A DNA stretch of 9,746 bases from an uncultured Clostridia bacterium (GTDB taxonomy: Bacteria > Bacillota > Clostridia > Christensenellales > Borkfalkiaceae): NCBI GenBank assembly GCA_947589585.1, contig CANQCA010000053.1:1-9746 (forward strand). The letters are read 5' to 3'. This document shows, piece after piece, positions 1 through 6,063 of the stretch (position 1 is its first letter; every line of letters starts with the position of its first letter). Below the pieces are notes generated by a model. It saw only the letters and a list, made by a program, of their open reading frames with translations. It was not told where the DNA came from and did not search any database. The translations under genes were made by a program, and so were the position numbers.

Positions 1-216
1 CTGCGTCGTGTCAAACGCGTCATTCTGAGCGAAGGCGTAGCCGAAGTCGAAGAATCCCGAAGATGAAAACGCGGACTTCGTTTACGTGGATTTTTCGGAG
101 AGTTGCTTTTGCGGACAGTCGTAAGACCCGAACGGCTACTTCGCGGTCGGTGACCGCTCGTGCCGACCTTCGATAATCAATAGAAGCTTCGGTCGGGGCA
201 GAATGACGCTTATCCT
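1..216. repeat. Modular intergenic repeat units, two, in opposite orientations
   Basis: A plus-strand unit begins near position 17 with GCGTCATTCTGAGCG and runs to GAATCCC near 50-56. A second unit reads on the minus strand from about 210 to 133. Its 133-165 segment (33 nt) is an exact inverted copy of 3994-4026, and 163-199 is a 36/37 inverted match to 3837-3873. The minus-strand unit contains a CCGACC...GGTCGG stem and a GCGGTC/GACCGC hairpin. It starts a few bases past the stop of the minus-strand gene at 217, so it would form that gene's 3' untranslated region. I see no open reading frame or conventional terminator here. Confidence 0.8.
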
Positions 217-465
217 CTACTTCTTCACTTTCGATGTGGCGGAAGTGTGTCGGGCGAGAAAGCCCTCATAGGCACTGCTGCCCGATGACGATTGCGCCGC
301 ATCGCTCCCGTAGGCGGGGGGAGCGAAGGCCGCATCGGGCGTGCGCTTCGGCGGTTTATCCCCGTCGTTTTCCGCATGGGGAACGGGCCCTTCCGCCCCT
401 TTTTCCGTGGCATCTGCGATCGCGGAGAGTGCGTCGAGCAGTTCAAAGATACCGAATTTTTCCAA
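217..465 (-). CDS. Small conserved-looking protein of unknown function, TTG start (82 aa)
   Basis: I do not recognise the family with certainty. The start is placed at TTG (465-463) because a perfect AAGGAGG lies seven bases upstream (473-479 on the plus strand). The in-frame ATG at 540 would add 25 residues that span this ribosome site and has no site of its own. The product begins MEKFGIFELLDALSAIAD, a likely amphipathic helix. A Pro/Ala/Asp/Ser-rich linker that looks disordered follows (about residues 25-65), and the protein ends in a basic helix-like segment, AYEGFLARHTSATSKVKK. No signal peptide or membrane segment is visible. Helical ends joined by a disordered middle suggest a small protein-binding or adaptor protein, which is inference only. 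It is divergent from the lipoprotein gene and followed directly by repeat units. Confidence 0.68.
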   Translation of the reverse strand: MEKFGIFELLDALSAIADATEKGAEGPVPHAENDGDKPPKRTPDAAFAPPAYGSDAAQSSSGSSAYEGFLARHTSATSKVKK

Positions 466-531
466 AACGAGTCCTCCTTCTATGGGAAATAGAGCGTGCG
501 CGCGTGCGGGCGAACCTATAATTTTACAAAA

Positions 532-544
532 TTTCTTCAAGAAA
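532..544. promoter_or_regulatory. Palindrome in divergent control region, possible operator
   Basis: The sequence TTTCTTCAAGAAA is a perfect 6+6 inverted repeat around one central base. It lies between the divergent small gene and the lipoprotein gene, in AT-rich DNA where the minus-strand promoter should be (TAAAAT- and TATAGG-like elements are nearby, but no well-spaced -35 is clear). Operator function is inferred from position and symmetry. Confidence 0.3.
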
Positions 545-557
545 AGTGCAAGTTTTG

Positions 558-581
558 CGGGTTTTTGATTGCCAAAACCCG
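558..581. promoter_or_regulatory. Inverted repeat overlapping the -35 of the lipoprotein promoter
   Basis: CGGGTTTT (558-565) is the exact reverse complement of AAAACCCG (574-581), with an 8-nt loop. It covers the TTGCCA -35 element at 569-574. It could be a repressor site, or a hairpin ending transcripts entering from either side. The plus-strand tail after it is TTCTTT, a poor terminator tract, so I favour a regulatory site weakly. Confidence 0.3.
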
Positions 582-597
582 TTCTTTAGTTTATAAT
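569..597 (+). promoter_or_regulatory. Sigma-A type promoter for the lipoprotein gene
   Basis: TTGCCA at 569-574 and TATAAT at 592-597 are separated by exactly 17 bases. Transcription would start near 604, giving an untranslated leader of about 43 nt before the chosen ATG. This also argues against the in-frame ATG at 596, which overlaps the -10 box. Confidence 0.7.
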
Positions 598-646
598 GGA
601 AAATGTACGATTAGAACTTATTTCCGAAAAACGGAAGGGAATCAAT

Positions 647-3058
647 ATGCGTAGATCCATCAAAAAATTTATAGCGCTCGCATCCGCCGCGATCATCGCG
701 GGCGGAGCGCTCTCCCTTACCGCCTGCGGCAGTGAATTCGCTCCTCCCAAGGGCAGCTTCCCGGCGGAAGGTGCCGCCGTTGTCTCGAACGGCGGATTCG
801 TCGTCGAGAAAGGGGAGTACTACTACTTCATCAACGGCATCGAGACGTACGATGCGGATAATACCTACGGCGTCCCCGTCAAGGGCGCACTCATGCGTGC
901 GAAGAAGGAGAGCGGCGGGTGGAAGACTGCGGAGACGGTCATCCCCTCGCTCATGGTCGACGGTTCCCACACCGGCGGTCTCTTCATCTACGGTGACCGC
1001 ATCTACTATGCGACGCCGACGAACGTGAAGGGCATCGACGGTACGGTGCAGAATTCCTATCTCGACTTCGCGAGCGCCAAGCTCGACGGGACGGACAGGA
1101 AGGAACTCGTCCGTGTCTCCTCCAACTCGACGGAATACCGCTTCATCGAAGAGAACGGCACGGTTTATCTCGTCTACTGCGATTCCTCGGCTTCGACCAA
1201 GGCGCTCCACTCCTATAATACGGCGACGGGGGTGGATACCGTGCTTGCGGAAGGCCTCGGCGATCTCGTCTTCCATAAGACGGAGAAGGGCAATGCCGCG
1301 ATCTACTATACGATGACGGTCACGGATAAGCTCGATTCTTCCAATCCCAAGTCCTATGCCGACGCATACAACCAGATTTATTGCGTGACGGCCGCTGCGA
1401 CCGAGGAGCCCTACGAATATCAGTGGGACCAGGATTGGCTCAACGAGAACAATGAAGGCAAGGTGCCCTATATCAACCTCGGCACCCTCGTCCTCGACGG
1501 CATCGGCGCCACCCAGCCCAAGACGTCATTCAATCACGGCACAGCCACGCCTTCCATTCCCGGCGGCTATACCTATACGCTCCGTTCCTTCGAGAACGAC
1601 GGCATCTACTTCACCCGCCGTCAGACGGATATGGAGACGACCGGGGTGGACGATGCGCTCTTTTATCTTCCCATCTCGGCGACGGCTTCCGGCTGGGATT
1701 CGATCGGGGGGAACGATACGGGGCTTCAATGCGTAGCCAACGCCGTCTATGCGGACAGCAAGGCTTCCGCCTCCGCACTCTTCTTCATGGATAAAGAGGG
1801 CGGCCACCACTATCTCTACACCGATGAAGACGGGATCTACCGCGTCGACGCGACCGAGACGGGCGGCATCAAGAGCGAGATCCAGATCGCCCGCGATGCG
1901 AGCGGCGCCACCCTCGTTTCTCTCGACCCCATCGAAGGGAACGATGAATACGCCTACGTCTACTACACCCTTTCGGTCAACAGCAACCTCTCCGTCAACC
2001 GTGCCGTCTACGACAACAAGGCGGGCAAGATCGAACAGCGCTTCTATGCCAACATGGAAGACGCCAACTTCGATCTCAAGAATGAGTATACGGCCTGCAG
2101 AGTGCTCGACATCGTCCACGCGACGGGTTGGTACAATTTCGAGATCATCGGAGCCGACCTCTTCTTCGCGGATGCAGACGCCGTGGCTTACGGCTCGGCC
2201 GTGAACTGCATCAGCTGCGTGGATCTCACGGGCGCGAACGGCCTCATGAACAACGCCGAGATCAAGGCGCTCAACGCCAAGCTCCACGAGATCACGGGCT
2301 ATGACGACGGCAACGAGGCCGACAGCCTTCTCGAGGACATCTCCAAGCAACAGGAAGAGGACGTCCTCTCCAACGCCGTCAAGTACTACTTCTACACGGG
2401 TACGGACGAGCTTCTCAAGGAGAATGCGGCGGAGTACGAGGCCGCCATCGAAGCCAACGAGCAAGCGGACGGCGACGAGGATATCACCAATCCCTACGCG
2501 GAAGACTTCTTCAAGGCTTTCAATGCCTATGTGAACGGCGAAGAACTCACCTACAACGGCAACACCTATACGCTCAAGGACGGCGAGAAGTCCTACAGAA
2601 CACGCAGCTACTTCGTGACCAAGCTCGGCGTTCTCACCGCGGATGAAGAGGAAGCCGTGAAGGCGTACTGGAAGGGCGACGTGCTCTCCGAGTACACCGC
2701 TCCCGAGACGGAAGAGGCGGAAGGCCTCGCGGGCTGGGAGATCGCGCTCATCGTCTGCGCCTGCGTCGCCGCAGTCGCCGGAGCCGCCGCGGCAGTCACC
2801 GTCGTCCTTCTCAAGAAGAAAAAGAAGGCGAACGCGCCCAAGACGCCTCGTATGCACGTCGATACGACGGACGATAAGGACATCGACGTCTATGCCGACG
2901 ACGAACCCACGCCCGAGGACGAACTTGTGGAAGAGTACGAGGCGCCCGCAGAGGAGCCCGAGCAAGAGATCCCTACAGAAGAGCCCGAAGAGCAAGAGGA
3001 GCAGCCTTCGCAGGAGACAGAGCAGCCCTCCGACGACCGAGATCCTTACAACGAATAA
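647..3058 (+). CDS. Large surface lipoprotein with beta-propeller-like ectodomain, C-terminal membrane anchor and acidic tail (803 aa)
   Basis: The start is ATG 647, seven bases after a GAAGGGA ribosome site. Residues 1-27 form a lipoprotein signal: MRRSIKK, a hydrophobic core, then lipobox LTAC with Cys27. Residues about 30-500 contain many aromatic/Gly/Asp segments of the form 'YYYFINGIETYD' and 'LYTDEDGIYRVD', resembling the beta-propeller repeats of DUF5050-like clostridial lipoproteins (my recollection, unverified). Residues about 560-690 are helix-rich and charged. A single membrane helix follows at about 697-722, then KKKKK (723-727) and an 81-residue tail rich in Glu, Pro and Asp. By the positive-inside rule the tail is cytoplasmic. 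Having both a lipid-anchored N-terminus and a C-terminal transmembrane helix is uncommon. Substrate or ligand is unknown. The gene is monocistronic, with its own promoter and terminator. Confidence 0.85.
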   Translation: MRRSIKKFIALASAAIIAGGALSLTACGSEFAPPKGSFPAEGAAVVSNGGFVVEKGEYYYFINGIETYDADNTYGVPVKGALMRAKKESGGWKTAETVIPSLMVDGSHTGGLFIYGDRIYYATPTNVKGIDGTVQNSYLDFASAKLDGTDRKELVRVSSNSTEYRFIEENGTVYLVYCDSSASTKALHSYNTATGVDTVLAEGLGDLVFHKTEKGNAAIYYTMTVTDKLDSSNPKSYADAYNQIYCVTAAATEEPYEYQWDQDWLNENNEGKVPYINLGTLVLDGIGATQPKTSFNHGTATPSIPGGYTYTLRSFENDGIYFTRRQTDMETTGVDDALFYLPISATASGWDSIGGNDTGLQCVANAVYADSKASASALFFMDKEGGHHYLYTDEDGIYRVDATETGGIKSEIQIARDASGATLVSLDPIEGNDEYAYVYYTLSVNSNLSVNRAVYDNKAGKIEQRFYANMEDANFDLKNEYTACRVLDIVHATGWYNFEIIGADLFFADADAVAYGSAVNCISCVDLTGANGLMNNAEIKALNAKLHEITGYDDGNEADSLLEDISKQQEEDVLSNAVKYYFYTGTDELLKENAAEYEAAIEANEQADGDEDITNPYAEDFFKAFNAYVNGEELTYNGNTYTLKDGEKSYRTRSYFVTKLGVLTADEEEAVKAYWKGDVLSEYTAPETEEAEGLAGWEIALIVCACVAAVAGAAAAVTVVLLKKKKKANAPKTPRMHVDTTDDKDIDVYADDEPTPEDELVEEYEAPAEEPEQEIPTEEPEEQEEQPSQETEQPSDDRDPYNE

Positions 3059-3072
3059 GGGATGAACATCAG

Positions 3073-3100
3073 CCTCCCCGCCTATGCGGGGAGGTTTTTT
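3073..3100 (+). terminator. Intrinsic terminator of the lipoprotein gene
   Basis: CCTCCCCGC (3073-3081) pairs perfectly with GCGGGGAGG (3086-3094) across a CTAT loop, followed by six T. It begins 15 bases after the stop codon. Confidence 0.93.
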
Positions 3101-3173
3101 GGACCCGCACACTTCATAAAGAAAAAAATTTCGTGAAAACCAAAAAAATTTTCCCAAAGGTATAAAAAAACAG

Positions 3174-3202
3174 TTTACAAAAAAAATAAATACAAATATA
3201 AT
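3174..3202 (+). promoter_or_regulatory. Sigma-A promoter for the acidic zinc-ribbon gene
   Basis: TTTACA (3174-3179) and TATAAT (3197-3202) are spaced by exactly 17 bases in strongly A-rich DNA that resembles an UP element (A tracts at 3122-3180). Strong expression is expected. A GGAGG ribosome site at 3232-3236 sits eight bases before ATG 3245. Confidence 0.82.
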
Positions 3203-3244
3203 TTATTAGCCTGAGAGAAGGCGATATGTTCGGAGGAAAATTAT

Positions 3245-3736
3245 ATGATACGCTATATCAAATGCCCGCGATGTGAGCTTAACTACATCGACGCGGAAAA
3301 ACAGGAATATTGCGACGTCTGCATAAAGGAAATGAAGGGCATTCCCAGCGATATCGACGAGGTAGAAGAGGAGGAAGACCTTCTCGCCACCGAGCTCTGC
3401 CCCATCTGTGGGGAGAACATGATGCGCCCCGGCGAGAAGATGTGCGAGGAGTGCCGCCGCAAATCCGAGTACGAAGAGGAAGAGGACGACTCCGAAGAGG
3501 ACGACGAATGGCGCGAATATCTCGACGACGACGAGGGCGCCGAGCTCGATTCCGAAATGGGCCGCCTCGACGAGGAATTCGAAGGAGAATTCGAACCCGA
3601 TGAGGAAGAAGAGGAAGAGGAGAGCGAAGAGGCGGACGACGAAGAGGATCTCGAATATGTCACGCTCGACGAACTCTCGTCCTTTTCCAACGACGATGAC
3701 GAAGATGATGACGAAGATGAGGATGATGATTTCTGA
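3245..3736 (+). CDS. Very acidic double zinc-ribbon protein of unknown function (163 aa)
   Basis: The start is ATG 3245 with a strong GGAGG site. The N-terminal part carries four Cys pairs, two candidate zinc knuckles: CPRC with CDVC (residues about 7-26), then CPIC with CEEC (about 52-70). From about residue 72 to the end the protein is almost wholly acidic and low complexity, with runs such as EEEEDDSEEDDE and a DDDEDDDEDEDDDF terminus. By my count Asp plus Glu make up a little under half of all residues. No signal peptide or membrane helix is visible, so it is probably cytoplasmic. Acidic tails of this kind can mimic nucleic acid or bind basic proteins; that role, possibly on ribosomes or RNA polymerase, is speculation. 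It is monocistronic, with a strong promoter and terminator. Confidence 0.85.
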   Translation: MIRYIKCPRCELNYIDAEKQEYCDVCIKEMKGIPSDIDEVEEEEDLLATELCPICGENMMRPGEKMCEECRRKSEYEEEEDDSEEDDEWREYLDDDEGAELDSEMGRLDEEFEGEFEPDEEEEEEESEEADDEEDLEYVTLDELSSFSNDDDEDDDEDEDDDF

Positions 3737-3738
3737 GT

Positions 3739-3767
3739 AAAAAAAGTCGGCCCCGCCGACTTTTTTT
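3739..3767 (+). terminator. Intrinsic terminator, symmetric
   Basis: AAAAAAAGTCGGC (3739-3751) pairs exactly with GCCGACTTTTTTT (3755-3767) across a CCC loop, three bases after the stop codon. The flanking A7 and T7 tracts would let it work in both directions. Confidence 0.93.
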
Positions 3768-3780
3768 GTTGTTTTCATTG

Positions 3781-4111
3781 AGCGAAACGCGGATAGGTTC
3801 ACAAATTTTGTTTTGCTTGGAATAACCTGTCATTCCGCCCCGACCGAGGCTTCTATTGATTATCGAAGGTCGGCACGAGGAGCGCAGCGACGAAGTAGCC
3901 CCCGAAGCGGGTGAGAGGATCCCCTTGTACGAACTCCATGGGTTAAACGCGTCATGCTGCCCCGCGCGAAGCTTCTATTTGACAACTTAAGCGCGGCACG
4001 AGCGGTCACCGACCGCGAAGTAGCCGACAGACAAACGGCAGCGGCCCATCCTCGAAGCATCCCCTCATACGAAGTCCAAACATCGCAAAACAAAATTTCG
4101 TGAGGGGTTAA
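3781..4111 (+). repeat. MITE-like intergenic element, copy 1, containing two modular repeat units
   Basis: The element is bounded by near-perfect inverted ends: CACAAATTTTGTTTTGC at 3800-3816 and GCAAAACAAAATTTCGTG at 4085-4102. Its left 41 nt (3797-3837) are identical to 6064-6104, and its right 64 nt (4048-4111) are identical to 6202-6265. Sequence left of the inverted end (from about 3781, AGCGAAACGCGGATA) recurs with changes at 9186. The interior holds two units, 3828-3935 and 3950-4077. Each has GCCCC, a long hairpin (CCGACC/GGTCGG, then CCGCGC/GCGCGG), CACGAG, and a GATCCCC or GCATCCCC end followed by ACGAA(G/C)TCC. There is no coding capacity or transposase, so mobility would need a helper. 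Confidence 0.82.
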
Positions 4112-4116
4112 GTACC

Positions 4117-4233
4117 AACATCCTTCAGCCCCGTCGCCCGCTGTGCTCTTCTGTCCTCAAAGACATTAAGCGTGCGGTAGCTTGGCAAATTGAGTCGCGC
4201 AGCGTTAGTAGAGACCCTGCTCGCGCAAGTAAT
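4117..4233 (+). repeat. About 120-nt downstream repeat segment, copy 1
   Basis: This stretch, from AACATCCTTCAGCCCCG to CTCGCGCAAGTAAT, follows the MITE-like element. It matches 6271-6388 over most of its length with scattered substitutions and small indels. A more diverged copy occurs inverted at 6549-6660. I see no reading frame. It holds a possible weak promoter-like TTGGCA/N17/TTAGTA (4182-4210), which I would not rely on. Its origin and role are unknown. Confidence 0.75.
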
Positions 4234-4250
4234 AGTAATATTAGAAACAA

Positions 4251-4340
4251 CCCCCCACCACCGCCTGCGGCGGAGCCTCCCCTTGTAAAGGGGTAGGCCC
4301 TGGGGAGCCAAGGGTAACCACTCCCTAACCCCTAACCCCT
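4251..4340 (+). repeat. GC-rich hairpin cassette and CCCTAAC tandem repeat before comF
   Basis: 4251-4293 matches 6399-6443 (CCCCCACCACCGC...GGAGCCTCCCC). It forms two small hairpins, CCGCC-TGC-GGCGG and a CCCCTT/AAGGGG stem. At 4323-4340 the unit CCCTAAC occurs twice plus CCCT. The cassette and short repeat together run to within 15 bases of the next start codon, leaving no room for a normal ribosome site. Intergenic DNA 3737-4354 holds nothing else I can support. Confidence 0.65.
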
Positions 4341-4354
4341 TTCATTTTACACCG

Positions 4355-5098
4355 ATGAAACTTTTCGATCTCATCAAAAGACAACTCAAAAAGTACGACG
4401 ATAAGGTCAATTTCACCTGCGATATTTGCGGGCGGGAAGTGTTCGACGGAGCGCGTGTGTGCCACCCATGTCTGAAAGAGCTCCCTTGGAACGACCAAAA
4501 CATCTGCCCCTTCTGCGGCAGAAAAGTCGTCGAGGCGGGCGTGTGCCTCGAATGCAAGCAAAAACCCCTCAAGGTGAAGAAAGCGCGGTCTGTCTTCACC
4601 CACGAGGAGGCGGCGGCGCGGCTTGTCGTGCGCTTCAAGCGGGGCGAGAAATATCTCTACCGCACCCTCGCGGACCTCTCCATGCCCCTCATCGAGAGAG
4701 AATTTGCCATGTGCGACGCCGTCGCCTTCATCCCCATGACGAAGAGGGCGGAGAAAAAGCGGGGCTATAACCAGAGTCGGCTTCTGGCAGAGGAGATCGC
4801 CGCCCGCACGAATAAGGAGCTTCTCGATGCCGTCATCAAGCAAAGGGAGACGGGTGCGCAGAAATTCCTCGGCAGGGCCGACCGTGAGAAGAACCTCGAG
4901 GGGTGCTTCCATGTCGAGGACAGAAAGGCCGTAAAGGGGAAGACCATCCTCATCGTCGACGATACGCTCACGACGGGTGCGACCGTCTCCGAGCTCGCCG
5001 ACCGCCTTCTTCGCGCCAAGGCCAAAGAGGTGTATGCCTTCACCTTCACGAGCGTGCAGAACAAGCACCCCTTCGGCCTTCCCCCGGCAAAGAACTGA
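4355..5098 (+). CDS. comF: ComF-family phosphoribosyltransferase-like protein (247 aa)
   Basis: ComF proteins are needed for DNA uptake in naturally competent bacteria but occur widely in non-competent species. Here two N-terminal zinc ribbons are visible: C22/C25 with C36/C39, and C51/C54 with C64/C67. A type I phosphoribosyltransferase domain follows, with the family signature KRGYNQSRLLAEEIA (about 135-149) and the PRPP loop ILIVDDTLTTGAT (198-210). Length is within the family range (about 220-250). The start is ATG 4355, because the first Cys is at residue 22 and no later start would keep it. No Shine-Dalgarno is present upstream (CCCCTTTCATTTTACACCG). No other competence gene is in the window. 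A terminator follows 19 bases after the stop. Family assignment is firm; the cellular role in this organism is not. Confidence 0.92.
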   Translation: MKLFDLIKRQLKKYDDKVNFTCDICGREVFDGARVCHPCLKELPWNDQNICPFCGRKVVEAGVCLECKQKPLKVKKARSVFTHEEAAARLVVRFKRGEKYLYRTLADLSMPLIEREFAMCDAVAFIPMTKRAEKKRGYNQSRLLAEEIAARTNKELLDAVIKQRETGAQKFLGRADREKNLEGCFHVEDRKAVKGKTILIVDDTLTTGATVSELADRLLRAKAKEVYAFTFTSVQNKHPFGLPPAKN

Positions 5099-5117
5099 CA
5101 TAGAGAACGCTTTCCAT

Positions 5118-5141
5118 CCGCCCTTCGGGGCGGGTTTTTTT
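5118..5141 (+). terminator. Intrinsic terminator of comF
   Basis: CCGCCC (5118-5123) and GGGCGG (5128-5133) close a stable TTCG tetraloop, followed by G and seven T. Confidence 0.93.
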
Positions 5142-5289
5142 ATGCAAAAAAACATATCCGCTGCGCCTTGGGAATAGAGATAGAAGGCGGGAAGAAGGGG
5201 AGCGGGAGAAAAACGACAACATTCGCCCGTTTCAGACAAGATCTCCTTCCGACCGCACGAAATTCTATGATAGGATACAGGTATTCGGA

Positions 5290-6060
5290 ATGAAATTTTT
5301 CATCTTCCGCCTCAAGACGGCCGCATTTGCCATAGCCATGTCCGCAGCGCTTGCGCTCGGAACGGCCGTCGCTTACGCTGCCGACGCCCAAGAGGTATAT
5401 TGGAGCGGGGCGCGTTCGCTGCCCATCTATTGCGTCGAGCGGAGCGACAACAAGCTCGCCATCTCCTTCGACTGCGCATGGGGCGTGGATTCTACGGAGA
5501 AAATTTTGCAGACGCTCGCTTCCGAGAAGGTGCATGCGACCTTCTTCACCGTACAATTCTGGGCGGAAAAATACCCCGAATATCTTAAAAAAATCACAGA
5601 TGCGGGGCACGAAGTGGGCACGCACAGCGCGACGCATTCCTATATGTCCCGTCTCTCCGAAGAGGAGATCAGAGCCGAGCTCGAAAGCTCCTCTGCCGCC
5701 ATCGAAAAGGTGACGGGAAAGGAAGTCGAACTCTTCCGCCCACCCTACGGCGACTACGATAACCTCCTCATCGACACCGCGAACGCGATGGGGCTCTATC
5801 CCATCCAGTGGGATGTGGATTCCCTCGATTGGAAGGACCTCTCCGCATCCGATATCGCCTCCCGCATCGTCTCGCGTGCCAAGAGCGGCTCCATCATCCT
5901 GATGCACAACAACGGCCTGCATACGGCGGAAGCGCTTCCCATCGTCATCGATACCCTGCGTGCGAACGGGTATGAATTCGTCCCCATCGGCGAACTTATA
6001 TATCGGGAGAATTATACGATCGATGCCACCGGCAAGCAAATCCCTAAGGGAACGGCTTGA
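5290..6060 (+). CDS. pdaB: PdaB-like polysaccharide deacetylase, CE4/NodB domain, secreted (256 aa)
   Basis: This is a carbohydrate esterase family 4 protein predicted to remove N-acetyl groups from peptidoglycan sugars outside the membrane. PdaB-type members act in spore formation. Residues 1-30 form a signal peptide with a likely cut after AYA. CE4 motifs appear in order: SFDCAWG (59-65) with catalytic-base candidate Asp61, metal ligands H112 and H116 in HSATH, RPPYGDY (150-156), DVDSLDW (175-181), and LMHNNG with His206. The canonical second Asp of TFDDG is replaced by Cys62, as in PdaB relatives, which also lack it. Length matches B. subtilis PdaB (about 254 aa). The ribosome site is weak (AGG eight bases before ATG). 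A TATGAT box at 5266-5271 has no good -35, so an alternative, possibly sporulation, sigma factor is plausible. No terminator follows; a repeat begins three bases after the stop. Confidence 0.87.
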   Translation: MKFFIFRLKTAAFAIAMSAALALGTAVAYAADAQEVYWSGARSLPIYCVERSDNKLAISFDCAWGVDSTEKILQTLASEKVHATFFTVQFWAEKYPEYLKKITDAGHEVGTHSATHSYMSRLSEEEIRAELESSSAAIEKVTGKEVELFRPPYGDYDNLLIDTANAMGLYPIQWDVDSLDWKDLSASDIASRIVSRAKSGSIILMHNNGLHTAEALPIVIDTLRANGYEFVPIGELIYRENYTIDATGKQIPKGTA

Positions 6061-6063
6061 CAA

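Noticed and set aside
1526..3157. 543-residue open frame on the minus strand opposite the lipoprotein gene
   Set aside because: It lies wholly opposite a well-supported gene, its composition (Val/Leu/Arg/Gly-rich, low complexity) is that of an antisense frame of high-GC codons, and no ribosome site was seen.
3206..3802. 198-residue hydrophobic minus-strand frame opposite the acidic gene
   Set aside because: It is simply the complement of Glu/Asp codons, which reads as Phe/Leu/Val, and it also crosses the terminator at 3739-3767.
4182..4210. TTGGCA/N17/TTAGTA as promoter of comF
   Set aside because: It is inside a repeat segment, the -10 match is weak, and it would leave a leader of about 140 nt of repeat DNA. 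It cannot be supported by sequence alone.
4323..4340. CCCTAAC tandem repeat as telomere-like or origin element
   Set aside because: There are only two and a half units in an ordinary intergenic region; chance or repeat-derived origin is far more likely.
3797..4350. CRISPR array
   Set aside because: Repeats are not regularly spaced, vary in length, occur in both orientations, and contain no uniform spacers; no cas gene is present.
4325..5239. 304-residue minus-strand frame over comF, and a similar 309-residue frame over the deacetylase (5140-6069)
   Set aside because: Antisense shadows. The plus-strand frames carry complete family motifs (PRPP loop, CE4 motifs), and the minus frames show none.
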